From Scedosporium boydii (taxonomy: Eukaryota; Ascomycota; Sordariomycetes; Microascales; Microascaceae): 31,429 bases of DNA. Location of the stretch: positions 1-31,429 of the forward strand of contig NJFT01000338.1 of assembly GCA_002221725.1 (NCBI GenBank), written 5' to 3'. Position numbers and translations under genes: made by a program. Below the pieces are notes generated by a model. That model was not told the DNA's origin and did not search any database. It saw only the letters and a list, made by a program, of their open reading frames with translations. Position 1 is the stretch's first letter; every line of letters begins with the position of its first letter. Below, in pieces: positions 1 to 11,239 of the stretch.

Positions 1-1316
1 TATATGTGATTCCGTAGGTCCTTGGACTTCTTTGGGGTTGACCATTCCACAATAGAATTAACTGAGCCTATAAAAAGTGGCTGGGGAGTTGAAATAGGTG
101 TCTGGGAAGCTTGGGAAATAGAAGTTCCATTTCCAGAAGGTTGTTCTTGTAGAATATCTGCCTTCTTAAGAAGAAGGGGGCTGAGAAGAGGCTTTGCCAT
201 ATTCACAGGCTAAAGTCCAGAAGCATTCCACCTACTTCTTATATTCTTTCCCTTCAGGCCACTATTTCGAGCCTTCTGATAATAGCAGAGAAGGTTTCTT
301 TTCCTAATAATAGTAGAATCAGTAGCTAATACCAGCATATCGATCTCTTTTCGATATGCTACCTTCAGAGAACTGAATATAGCCAAATCCAAAGGTTGGA
401 GGACATGGGAAGTGTGTAGAGGCAAGAAAAGAAAGTAGATGTTATACTGGAAGCATTTGTACATGAATTCATCTATAGTATGACTTCCATGACCGTCTAC
501 AATAAGAAGACAGGGTTCTATATCCCTAGTTAGCTTGGAATAGAGAATGAACACTTTTTCTAGCTATTCTACAGCAGTATCATTAGTTGTCCACCTATTA
601 TTAGTTGCTGTAAAGTGCCAGTTCTCAAAAGAACTCAAATCCCTTGGAAACCATTGCTGTTGGACTGATTTTCCCTTGAAAATGACTAGTGGAGGAAGGG
701 CTCGACCTGTGGCTGATATACACTCAATAAAAGAAGTCCAGGGCTGAGATCTAAGCTGTTTTCTTTGGATTAAATGCTTTTCAGCACTTCTAAGAACCAG
801 TCCATTGCCTCTATGGCCTTCTATTATACCTGCCTCGTCCATATTCCATCTGTTTTCTGGTTTGATGTTCTTAATGCTGGGAAGTTGGAAGTGTTGGAAC
901 TAGGGCTTTATTACCTCAGTTGTAGCACCATTGATACAGGCGGAATCTATGGTTTTAGCTCTTAAGGTCTTAATAGAAGGATTCCTCTTCAAAAAAGCTT
1001 ATAACCATCCTTTTCCAAGTGGCTGTGTGTCTCCTTGGGTCCTTAGAATCCTTTCTGCAAAAATCCGGACTTGTGTATGGGTTGGGGGAAGTCCTAGGGC
1101 TCCCTGGGTCAGAATCCATGACGATAAAAGGGTTTCCTGGGTAGGACTGAGTCTCTGTAGGCTGGAAAAGGCCTCCTTTCTTGCCTGTGTGCCACCTAGC
1201 CGGTCTCTGATAGTTGTTCTTGGAATTCCCCATTCCTTGGCTGCCTTGCGGATGGAGAGACCATTTGCGATCGCATCAAGGGCATCTTGAAGGTCTTCTT
1301 CAGTGTATTTCTTCAT
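1..1316 (-). pseudogene. pogo-family DDE transposase, broken by in-frame stops and cut by the window edge
   Basis: All pieces lie in one minus-strand frame starting at the ATG at 1316. The N-terminus (1316-1002) is a psq-type helix-turn-helix with the start of a CENP-B-type DNA-binding domain (IRKAAKEWGIPRTTIRDRLGG). The segment near 950-840 has the family signature INGATTEVIKP followed by ENRWNMDEAG, which contains the first catalytic Asp. The second Asp is in LLIVDGHGSHT near 500, followed by LPLHTSHVLQPLDLAIF. The frame is interrupted at 999-1001 (TAA), 900-902, 564-566 and 210-212 (TAG). Three of these sit where the family usually has Trp or Gln. Translation continues past 210 to base 1 (NMAKPLLSPLLLKKADIL), so the 3' end is outside the window. 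Not functional as read. Confidence 0.9.
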
Positions 1317-1467
1317 TTTTAGTTGGGAAAGGTGTCTGCGAAATATGAAGAAGAATAGATGTGAAATGGGGAAGAAATGTAAAGTTGAAGTTGGATGGGA
1401 TGAAATGGCGGTGTGGTTTTTGGGGGGGCGGAATGGGGGGGCGGGCGGAAAGTGGGGTCGTCAACTT
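1..1467 (-). mobile_element. pogo/Fot-type DNA transposon, one end plus most of the transposase; other end outside the window
   Basis: The body is the broken transposase listed separately. Upstream of its start codon, reading on the minus strand, lies about 150 bp of leader and then a C-rich tract (G-rich on the plus strand, 1422-1456). The probable terminal inverted repeat ends near 1467 beside a TA dinucleotide at 1468-1469, which would fit the TA target preference of Tc1/mariner/pogo elements. The minus-strand end begins AGTTGACGACCCC. The matching repeat must lie left of base 1, so the boundary is a prediction. The class call itself is firm because of the transposase. Confidence 0.75.
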
Positions 1468-1779
1468 ATTTCTTTCTTCTTCTTTTCACCTTATAATGAA
1501 GTATTTGTCTTCTAAGTCCGCCCTACGGCCCTTTTTGGTGTGCATTTTATTGGAGGCCTCTGTCATATTTCCAGCGTCGCTTTCCATCCATTAATGAATT
1601 CGACGTCTGCCAGCGTTTGCACGAGGTTTGCAGCAGCTTCCGGCGAGAGCTGTTTCACGACCGTTGGCCATCCATGCGTTTCGGTCATATGTGATGTCGT
1701 AGCTAGAGCTGCGCTACTCAGTCTCCGCACCGTCACTGACGGGCCTGATTAGTGGTATGGCATGGACTTCATCCTTCAA

Positions 1780-3030
1780 TGATGGGTAGTTGAGTCGCCA
1801 CATCGAGTCTTTCAACTCTTGGTCTCGCCCCGTGGCCGGGTAGTGGCTTCAATCGGCGTATTTTAAGGTTTCCTCAAAAACTCTTGGTGTCCTGTTTTGG
1901 GAGGCTGACCTGGATAAAGAATAAGCCTAGGCCATCCAAGCCCTACATAATGTGAGTGCTGCTCAAGGCATGGAGTTAAGGGGGGAAAGTCCAACTAGAG
2001 CTATTTCATAACAAGACGTCTTATAGGTCGTAGGGGCACATTTGCGATGCAAAGACAATTCTCTTGACCCAAACCTATCAAATTGGGCGTGGCAACATCA
2101 ATAAGTCGATGAAATAATTGACCTTGCTACGGGCCAACATCAGATGGCGTAGCTCTCCGGAAACGACGGCGACCAACACGAATGGTTGAAAGACCGGTTT
2201 TTTCTTCGATACTAGTCTTGGGGAGGATAGTTAGACACATGCGGATGATCCTGGAACACCGATTGATGGCCGCTGTGTCTGGTATTACTGCAACGGTCAT
2301 GGGATATCGATGTTGAGCTTTGTGTCAGGCGATCTGTTCGGCGTTTCAAAACGGGTGAAGCCATATTACCGTATCCGCGTACCCCGTCGAAGAGAGGAAG
2401 GTGGAGGAAACAACGTTGAGGATTATTTAAAGGGGGTGGTTATAGCTGTTGATGCCACCCAGGGCGATAGTCCTACTGTCAGGGCTGTCCTTTACTTCGC
2501 CTGGAATTATAACCTAGAGAGGTTCGAACGTTCATATGCCAGAGCTGCTAGTAGTTGGAGCCCTACACCTGGTCGCGATGAGGCGCCGGTGGAAGTAGGC
2601 CAGGGGACTATGCCAAGAGGCTCCCGCACACATATGCGCCGGGTGAAGACTGCTTAGGCACCAATGGTAACAAGACAACATTGGACGGTAATACCGGAGG
2701 AACATACGAGGCGACATATAGGAACTTCGATCGGTAAGACATCTTGGACCCCTTTTTCAGCGCTGGTACGTATTATCTGACCCTGGAATCTGTAAATGAA
2801 CGGTGACGGTGTATCCTTGCCGCATACTCTATAAAACTTCATCAACTCAGACACCTGCCCGTAGATCGCCGCGGGAGCGCCCCGGACATGACTGCAGCAG
2901 GTTTAAAGAGCTACATCATCAACACGGGGTAGAATCGACCGCTGCTGTACTTCTTAGAGCTGCCTTTGGAGCCTGATCGGCTTGGAATATGGAATGGGGT
3001 GTCGTTAAGAGAGGCAACGAGAGAGCCTAT
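1780..3030 (+). pseudogene. Relic of a subtilisin-like (S8) serine protease
   Basis: No intact frame remains, but the order of motifs is that of a fungal subtilase. Near 1890-1980 a propeptide-like stretch reads FWEADLDKE, stop, A, stop, AIQALHNVSAAQ. Near 2060-2160 comes DNSLDPNLSNWAWQHQ, stop, VDEIIDLATGQ. After a frameshift the catalytic Asp region reads FFFDTSLGED (Asp codon 2208-2210). Thirty codons on, in the same frame, is the His region CNGHGISML (His codon 2298-2300), then FGVSKRVKP and GGGNNVEDYLKGVVIAVD. After another shift come YAPGEDCLGTNGN (about 2635) and DMTAAGLKSYIINTG (about 2888-2930). The active-site Ser motif is not recognisable. Several stops replace probable Gln codons (1922-1924, 1928-1930, 2102-2104). 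Family assignment is from motif memory, not a search. The true limits are uncertain. Confidence 0.65.
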
Positions 3031-5284
3031 GTGCCGCTATAGACCTTGAACGGCGTTGAACCAGTGCAGAAATCGACGCGAAGAAACAGGCGATCCAGGC
3101 GAACAGCGCAGGCTGCCTGGGGCGGCTTCACTGGGTGCCGGCGGCATCGAGACCACACCGGAGCCAGGACTAGGCATACCAGGAAACCTACGCACGCCTG
3201 AAACAGCGGACACCTGCACTAGAGCCATCATGTGTGAAGTTCCGATGTACCACAGCTGCGTCAATGGAGAGCGCGCTTGTCTCAAGCCGATCTTTCCGTC
3301 AGATCCTGGGCAGCTTCAACCAACAGGCCGCCCGCACGCTGGAAACAGTCAATAACTGCGCCTCCTTGCCATGTGAACCTCCCAACACCACCAGCTGCAC
3401 CAAAATATGCCTGCCTGACGAAAACGATTCCTACCGACCCAGAGAAGCCTCAACCGCCGCAAATTCCGTCCCTGCATCCAGGAGTAGTGTGTTTGCCCGA
3501 CGGAAATCACTCAGCCTAACCCCAAGAGCCTTCAACCGTCTGAAGCACCACCATGTGCCGAGAAACCTCTCGAAATTTGCAATTGCTTAGACTAGCTATA
3601 GACTGCCAGACACATATAGGCTTTTCGGACGCGAGATTGTCGTTCCTTTTGCAAAACCTCAAAGGCTCTATGCAACGACAGGAGGCTGTGGACTGTGGAG
3701 GACTACGAGGATCGTCACTGGAAACAGTTTGGTTAAGGAAGGTCGAGTTGGACGTGGAAATGGTAGATATTCAATTCGTTGCCTCCCGCCATTTAGCTTC
3801 AGTGGAAAGTAGTTATGACGATCTCGAGTTGCTAGGATCCTAGAATGCCGATTGGAATTTCAGTTTAACGATCCATAAACGGATCGAGCCTCGTTTTGTA
3901 TTTAAAACGATAGAGAATACTAATGGCCATTGACCTCCCTTGGCCCGAAAGGACGCTGGAGGTTACGAGAGGCTCTTCTGGGTTTCAAGAAAACGAAGGG
4001 CTTTTATGGCCGTATTTGTCGTGTTTCAGCTCGACTGCGATCCTTGATCTAGCCAACATGAAAATAATGCATTGGCTGGCTCTAATTTCCTTCTTCTTCG
4101 GGGATTCGACCTGTGGCAGAGCCGTCTTAGGATGCCGTTTCTCTTGAAAGAGCTGTGCGGTTTCAGGTCTCAAGACTCTTGAGTCTCGACCCACACCCAC
4201 CACGAATCACCTCACCCTGACTTAACCCCTTTCATTCGGTCGTTTGGGTCGTTTGGGTCGTTTGGGTCGTTTGGGTCGTTTGGGTCGTGGGGTCGAGATC
4301 GAGATACTTCTACGTCTGTGATTATTCCGCTCGGTGATGTGCCTCGACAAGGATTAAACAATGCGGCAGTGTTGAGCCCGGTCATGGATGGACGGAAGCC
4401 CCTGCCGAAGTAGTTCAATCCCATTCCCGCGTCACACTCCCTTCGGCAGCCCAAATAGGCATTCCCTCGGGCCAAGGGATGTCATGCAGTCGCTTCCAGG
4501 TACGAATGTGCTGCGCAGTTAGCCCGGCCACCACTTTTCGATGGATTGAATGCATCACTCTTTGGAGGTCAGCTGTCGATGTGGAGAGAAGCAGTGAATG
4601 GCGATGGTACTCGATGAACAAAGTATCAATTGATGCCAATTGGCAACAGCTTTGGACGCTTGGAGCCACATACGGAGTAGTGGCGATAATCCATCATGTC
4701 CACAAATTTAGGCTTGCATCTCTTACGTAATCATGCCCATTGGCCCAATGTCGAGGAGCCTCATCCGAGCCCTACTAAAGGTTGGTCTTGTTGCGACTCT
4801 TCAGAGAAGTGCTTTCCCTGGAGGATTAGCCTGGCCACAAGTGAGATCAAATTCTGGAAAGAAATTCCTTTCAAATGGAGATCACAATGTCGACGTCACT
4901 GATCAACCCTCCTCAAGCAAGCTGACGTGGGTCCGGCGTCCTTCGATCCCCGAATCCTTCGACCACTACTTCGTAGCCAGAAGCGGGTAAGAGCCACCAA
5001 AACAGGTTAGGATTTCTGGGGTAGGTGATCCACCTTGCCACTTGGCTTCTCTAGACTTGATTCGCTAGATCCTCTGGTTCTGGCCAATGGCAGGCCTGAG
5101 AACATCAGCTTTTGCGGCTTTCCTTCGGCACTCCTTCCATGTGAAATGTCTTCCCCACACTCCCAACTTCTGCATTGAAATTCTCGCTTAAACTACCCAT
5201 TACCCCGGATCAACTCTTTTCATCCAGATTCCAGCACGCTAGGAGACCAGTAAAACAACCAGTGCGGAAGACTAGCAAAGCGAG
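3031..5284. other. Gene-poor stretch between the protease relic and the transcription factor
   Basis: Several short open frames occur (for example 3056-3355, 3234-3590 and 3553-3843 on the plus strand, 4415-4669 on the minus), but none has a recognisable domain or a convincing splice pattern. The frames near 3060-3590 follow the protease relic directly and are Pro/Cys-rich, so they could be its decayed C-terminal extension. A 9-bp tandem repeat lies at 4239-4292. The last few hundred bases before 5285 must hold the promoter of the transcription factor, but I see no clear TATA box. Confidence 0.5.
4239..4292. repeat. 9-bp minisatellite, unit GTCGTTTGG
   Basis: Five perfect head-to-tail copies of GTCGTTTGG run from 4239 to 4283, followed by a degenerate sixth copy ending in GTGGGG. 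On the minus strand it would read as a Pro-Asn-Asp tripeptide repeat, but the surrounding frame has no other sign of coding. Confidence 0.9.
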
Positions 5285-7796
5285 ATGTCCGACAACCAAG
5301 AGTTTTTTCATTGCCCCGTGTGCTCCAAGCGGTACAAGCGACGGGAGCACATGCAACGTCACTGGGCTTCTCACAACGCATCCCGCCCGCACCGTTGCGC
5401 CCAGTGTAGCCGTGCCTTCCAGAGGCTTGACGTGCTGAAGCGCCACGCCCGGACATGTGAAGCCAGAGCACTAGGCTTGATAGCACCCTCTGGAAGGAGG
5501 CGAGCCTGCGACCTCTGTGTCCGCCAGAAGAAAGCATGCAGCGCCAGCCAGCCGTGTCAGAACTGCGAAAGGTTATCCGTACCTTGCTGCTATTCCTTCA
5601 ATGTCAGTCAGGAAAACAAGAGACCAAGCACGTCCCAGGAGAGCGTCGCCGCGGGAAGCGACTCGAGTGAGGCCCAGACATTACCGACGACGGAAGACAT
5701 CAACCCGATTGTTGAGACTGTCGAAACTGTTGAGGAGCTTGCGGCGAATGAAGCAGATTTTAATGCTGTCATCCTGGCAGACCCGCTGGAGGCTAGCATC
5801 TGGGATGCACCCGATACTAGTGGCAGCTGGCTGGATTACTTGAACTTCATGCCAGCCAGATCACTCTTGGATGTTTCAACCAATCGGCAGCAGCTTGTGA
5901 CCACGCGGAAAGATAATCCCCGGTACTCCTTTAGATTTTTGGACAACTTCACCAGACGAACAGGCTTGCTAGAGTCCTTCGAATGCGGAACCCCGGCGTT
6001 GAGGGAACGGACGGTAACATCCTTTCTTCAACAGCAAGTCGGAAGCAATGTGATACTTCGTCACTTGGCCGGCTCACATGGCGGACCTTCGACGGATGTG
6101 GCAGATGACCTCGCCGCGGCCTTAGCAGACAGCAACACTCTTCCGACATCGATCACAGGTCCCATTCCTTTCGTTCAAAACCCATGGCTCCACGACCCTC
6201 TGATGATCAAGATTCATCAGATTATCGTCATTGCAAAAGAAGTGGTCACGATGAAGCCGCGGAACAGTGCTGTGACAGTTGAATGGTCTCCCTCGCTGGA
6301 GCAGAAATGTATCGAGTTCTTCTCCCAAGAAAATGTGCGCAAGTTCCTCACCCTTTACTGGACAATCTGGCATCCAAACGTCAACCTGATCCACCGACCG
6401 ACATTCGACCCGGCCACCGCCAACCCAACTTTACTCGCCGCCATGGCGGTAATGGGTGAGTTTGTATTCCTCCAAGAAAGGTAAACGGGTGACGGAGCTA
6501 ACATCCTGGTAGGGGCATCTATGTCTCCAAATCCTGCCGATAGAGACAATGCAAAGCTATGGTTCAATTGCGTTGAGGAGATGGTATTCACCGATGATGA
6601 CCTTTGCTCGGAGCCTCTGTACACACTGGACACCGGTGTTTTGATCCCTGCCACCCAGAAGCGCAAGGTTCAGGCTCTCCAGGCTGCTTATATCGTCTGC
6701 CTCTATCAAAATTGGGAAGGCACAGACGCCAGCAAGAGGAGAATTCGTCGATACCGGTTTAGTACTGTTGTCTCAGTAAGATCTCATCTCTTGCCCTTGG
6801 AATAAAACTTCTTCACTGACAACCATCGTTAAGGTCGCTCGGGATATTGGTCTTGGATCTGCAAGGCACACGGATTGTCGAAGGCCTGTCGGATACGAGT
6901 TCGAATGGAAATCGTTCGCTGTGAAAGAAGAATTGATCAGGTAAGACTGTTGGACACCGACTTTGTCTCGAGTGGTACAACGTTTGTTGACATAAGAAAG
7001 GACTTTTCTCTGGATCTTCCTCCTCGACCATGCTTTCGTCACCTTCAACAATCTCCCGCCACGGTTGGTCATCAAGGAGATGAAGATTCACATGGCAAGA
7101 CCAGAGGCTTGCTTCCAAGCTGCGACTGCGGAGGAGTGTCTCGAAGAGCTTCAGAAATGGAGTGCCCACTCAGCCCTACTGCCCGTCCTAACCCTGCACG
7201 AAGCAGTTGAGATGGTTTGCAAAGGCGGAATGCACGAAGGGATGCACGAGACTCTTGCCCACCTCGGCGCGTTGAACTTGTTTGCGGTCATATCAGGTAA
7301 GGGTTTCCCTCAAGGATTTTCACGGTTTCTGCTTGTGCTAATGCGACAAAACAAATCTTAAGCCGTTCACTCTCTCGTTTTCCAGCATCAAAATTCGTTT
7401 GCTGAAGATGGGCACCTGGTTGCAATCCGCCACGCTCTAAAGAACTGGAAGCCCGCCTGGGACTTTTATACCAGCAAGCTCTCCGGGGGTCCCCCACACA
7501 ATATGATCAGCGGAGACGCGCTCACACCGGAGAACGCGTGGAGACGCATCGGATTCTATCGGCACGCCCAAGAATACTGGCTGCTTGCCAGCGTCATCAT
7601 TGACCGACTCACGAGCCCCGACCCGGCGTGGCGCAACGAGAGTCCCTCGGACAGCGACCAGGCACAACAGCCAAATCTCAGGGAAGCCACACCGCCGGAT
7701 CCAATCCTTAGCAGGTACGACCAGACAAGTATGCGCCAGGTCAACGAGCTGATAGCAGACTTTCAAAAATTCCAAATCATTCCCGAGGAAGATTGA
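5285..7796 (+). CDS. C2H2 plus Zn2Cys6 fungal transcription factor, five exons
   Basis: Model: 5285-6455, 6513-6775, 6834-6940, 7001-7296, 7363-7796, giving 756 aa. Introns are 57, 58, 60 and 66 bp; branch-like GCTAAC (6498) and GCTAAT (7337) precede the first and last acceptors. The N-terminus has a C2H2 finger (C10, C13, H26, H30), a second finger ending in Cys instead of the last His (C38, C41, H54, C58), then a Zn2Cys6 binuclear cluster (C75, C78, C85, C91, C94, C101) with the canonical 2-6-5-2-6 spacing. The middle and C-terminal part fits the fungal_trans regulatory domain: WTIWHPNVNLIHRPTFDP near residue 360, and STVVSVARDIGLGSARH across the second intron. This architecture marks a nuclear, sequence-specific regulator. 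Targets cannot be read from the sequence. The neighbouring dehydrogenase is convergent, so shared control is only a possibility. Confidence 0.93.
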
Positions 7797-8789
7797 AGGT
7801 TCATTAATTATCTCCTTTCGATGTCAATCTCCCTTATGTACTATTTTCTTTGTTCTTGCAAGCCCGTTTCGCCTCGAGATCTATGAGCTCCATGAATCTA
7901 ACTCTGGGGATTGGGATATTATGTACTCGGACAGTCTCGCCGCTGTTCCCAATTCCTAGTCTTGTATTATATTATTTCTATAAAGTAATTCCAAAGAAAG
8001 AGACGTGTTCAAACAGACGAGACCCATCGTCGTCGGAAATTGCCAAGCCCAAAGAAACATGAGTGGTCAGCCGTGGTGAACAGAGGCGGAAAACGACGTG
8101 GGTATGTGTCTCGGCGTGGCGGAAAGGGAGTGCCAATTGCAGGGGAGTGAAGCGACTACGACGTTGATGCGACCTGCATCGTCGCATTGCAGCTAGCCAG
8201 GGATCTTCTCTTCCTTCTAGACCGTCACCCCTATTGTCTGGAATCCCATTGGCTTCGTTCCCTATCGAGACCCATAAAACATCCCACTGCCACTCCGATC
8301 CATCCCACTCCGACTCCGATGGTGTGAGAGCTGCGGCATTGGGCACCGGGAGCTTGGTACCCAAGCTGGCGATTGGCCCCTTTGAATCAAAGTTTTCGCC
8401 TTGTGTCTGCTAGTGTCTCCCCTAATTACGGACAAGGTTAGGTTCATTATGCTCATTCCTTTAAGGGTAAGACACCAACGACAATAAGTTCATGGCCTAC
8501 GGAGTAGTGTTGACTAGCTTTCTACTAGGAATGTAGTACTTGCGTACAAAGGTAAGTTTAGATTCGAATCCAAACCAAGTCTGCGGGATGTGGGGGACAC
8601 CGTGTGCCGGGATCGTCAAGAGCGATGATCAGGAGCACATGGGCAACTCAGACATGCTTGTACCAAGTAGAATACCGCCTGGTCGGCAATCCGAGAGCTA
8701 CGAAGTAATCTTAGCATTGAAAGGGGAAATGACGAAAGATGATCAGAATCATGAGGCCAAAAATTATGTGGCATTGATCTTTGTAAAGT
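7797..8789. other. Intergenic region between convergent genes
   Basis: This holds the 3' flanks of the transcription factor and the dehydrogenase. Short open frames (7978-8364 on the minus strand, 8540-8821 on the plus) have no recognisable domain, and the second overlaps the last dehydrogenase exon. Around 8281-8325 the sequence repeats CACTCCGA-like words. I see no gene. Confidence 0.5.
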
Positions 8790-10066
8790 CTACGTCGACT
8801 CCCACTTCAGCACAGCCTTGAATGCCCGTCCTGTTTTACTGTCCTCGATTGCCTTTTCATAGTCCTTGACATCATAGAAAGTAATAAGCTCTTCCAAAGG
8901 AAGCTTTCCCTCCGCGTGTAGTTGTATTAAGTAAGGAATGAACTGACGGTTGTTGAAGTTATGATCAGCTCAAAATCTTGAATCCAGGCGCCTCGGTTTT
9001 TAACTTTCGGTGGCCATTACTTACTTTTGACGGCAGGCTGTCACCCTCGCAACAGCCGACGTACTCTTTCCCGTAGGTGAGATGGTTCATCACATCAACA
9101 CTGATCCGAGAACCAAAACCTGGAGCGCCGACTGTGGCGCCCCTTCCTCTAGTGCCGAGCGCGTCAATCATGGACACAATCACCTTTGTATTGCCCGTAC
9201 ATTCGACGGCAAAGTCCACACCAACCGGTGGGCAGATTTTCCGGATTTCCTCGACGACGTTCCCGGTACCAATTATCCCGTGGGTTGCACCTAGCCGTTT
9301 CGCGAGTTCCAGTCTCGACGGCTGGAGGTCCACGGCGATGATGGTCTTCGCTCCCCTCAGCTTGCCAGCCATGACGGCGCTCAACCCAACTGATCCGACA
9401 CCAAAGACCGCCAGAGTACTTCCTTCTGTAACGTTCAACGTGTTGAGCACAGCTCCGGCGCCGGTTTGGACGCCGCATCCCAAAGGCGCAAACAGGCTCA
9501 GATTCGTCTCCGGCGGTACTTTCACTAGGCTAGACTTATGGACCAGGGTGTGTCGAGCAAATGCGCTCTGGCCGAAAAAGGAACTGAAAATCGGGGTTGT
9601 CCCGTCTGCTTTTACCATAGAGCTCGATCCGTCCGGACGCTTACCGCCGAAATTTCTGTCGTTGAAGTCGTAGCAGTAGGCAGGGTGTCCAGACGTGCAG
9701 GGAGCACAAGATTCGCAGTGGGAGAAGGACAACAGGACCTTGTCACCCTTGGCCACCGAAGTGACAGCGGATCCTACCTCTAGAACGACCCCAGCGCCTG
9801 TGGGAAGAGTTCAGTCAGCCATTCCGTTTTTTTTTGTCTCTACTCGAGAATCTATGGGGAGTCTGGCAGATACCTTCGTGGCCAAGCACTGCGCCGGGAG
9901 CTCCGGGTAAGGTGCCATTGGCAGAAGAGAGATCGGTATGGCAGATACCCGCCGCGTGGATCTCTACAAGAGCTTCATCCGGTTGCATGGCGTTGAGCTG
10001 GACTTCGCGCAGCTCAAAAGGACCACCGATTTCAGTAACGGCTAAGGCTGTGGTGGTGCGGGACAT
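8790..10066 (-). CDS. Zinc-dependent medium-chain alcohol dehydrogenase (aryl-alcohol type)
   Basis: Model on the minus strand: exon 1 10066-9874, exon 2 9797-9025, exon 3 8942-8790, giving 372 aa. Introns are 76 bp (GTATCT...CACAG) and 82 bp (GTAAGT...GTCAG). The catalytic zinc site is AGICHTDL (C42), GHEG (H63, E64) and GCGVQTG (C172). The structural zinc site is C92, C95, C98 and C106 in SHCESCAPCTSGHPAYC. The Rossmann motif GVGSVG (197-202) followed by AVDLQ suggests NAD preference. Length and the segment FNDRNFGG...FFGQSAFARH fit the aryl/benzyl alcohol dehydrogenase branch, but the substrate is not provable from sequence. The enzyme would oxidise a primary alcohol to an aldehyde, probably in the cytosol. 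The start follows a CT-rich, CA-ending leader (CAAAACC before ATG). Confidence 0.93.
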
Positions 10067-11239
10067 GGTTTTGGATATTTGTGTGTATGCGTGTACGTCT
10101 GGTTGAGTGAGAGACAGAGAAGAAGAGAGACGAGGATTTGGTTGTGGCTTCTTTTCGAGTCGTTCAGTCAGTCATTGTACGGGGCAGCAAGCAAAGAAAA
10201 CTACTTCGTAATTGGCGTTTCGGGGATCGTTGCCTATTATGGACGGGGTTGTGGTGGGCGAACTGACAAGAGCCGAGTAGCATCCCGAGCCCCACACCAA
10301 ATGTTTCTTTCCAACCCCGCAAAAAGAAGCTCCCCGTGGGGAATCATCTAGATTAGGGTGACGACACGCGGCAGACCACACGCGAAATGACAGGTTAAGC
10401 TTCCCACAATTACTGAACTAGCGTCTTACCCCACGAAAGGCCGGACAACGGGTGGAGGTGGAGGTGGGAGTGAAAATGTTTCATCGATCTTGAGAGCGGA
10501 GGAATCAACGCAGGTCGGGAGGCGCCAGTCTCAGACCGCTGAGCTCCTATGGGCGTTTCCACCGATGAAGAGTTGTCATTTCTCTTGTATCGGCTTCTTT
10601 AGTTTTTGTCCGTTAAACGTCGCTCGTCCACGTATATTCACTTCTACAGCATGGTCGTCTCAATTAAATTGGATTGTGGAAATAAATGTTGTCCGGATGC
10701 GCCCAGGATCTATATCGTCCGGAACAAATCTCAAATTTTTATCGTCCGGATCCAACACTTCACCAATCATCACCGTTATTTAATTCCGTCACTATTTTCC
10801 GTCTTTCCATAACGCTTCCCTTATTTGGGAAAACGGATTTATTAATAGAATCACATTTACTCTAAGGACACCCCTCACCTTCCCACTTCTCTTTCTCCAC
10901 CCCACACTATCAGACTTCATTCTACAACATCCATAACCAACCGCTTTTTCCTCCTTCACAGACCTCAATCCAGTTAGCAATTCTTTACGTTCTCTTTGAA
11001 TTTGCTATAGGATAGTTTCGATCTGAACCTTGGTGGCCTCTGGATGGAAAGTGAGTGACACCGTTACCTTCTGTCCTGAATCAACTCACTAACTGCTGGA
11101 TAGCACAAAATTATTCTTATCTGCTGGCAGTGGGCTGGCCCATGTGGATGCCTGGTTTACTCCACGTTCCCTTCCCCCGAAGCGACTACAAGCAATACCA
11201 CATTTCCAAATGAGACCGCGTCCATGCCGATAGTATAGC

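Noticed and set aside
8560..8585. GATTCGAATCC resembling the T-arm of a tRNA
   Set aside because: No A-box, anticodon arm or acceptor stem can be folded around it; it is only a short palindrome.
8540..8821. 93-codon plus frame
   Set aside because: It overlaps the final dehydrogenase exon antisense, and I recognise no domain in it.
9077..9673. 198-codon plus-strand open frame
   Set aside because: It lies antisense to dehydrogenase exon 2, which has complete catalytic motifs; the plus frame has no domain and Pro/Ser-rich chance composition.
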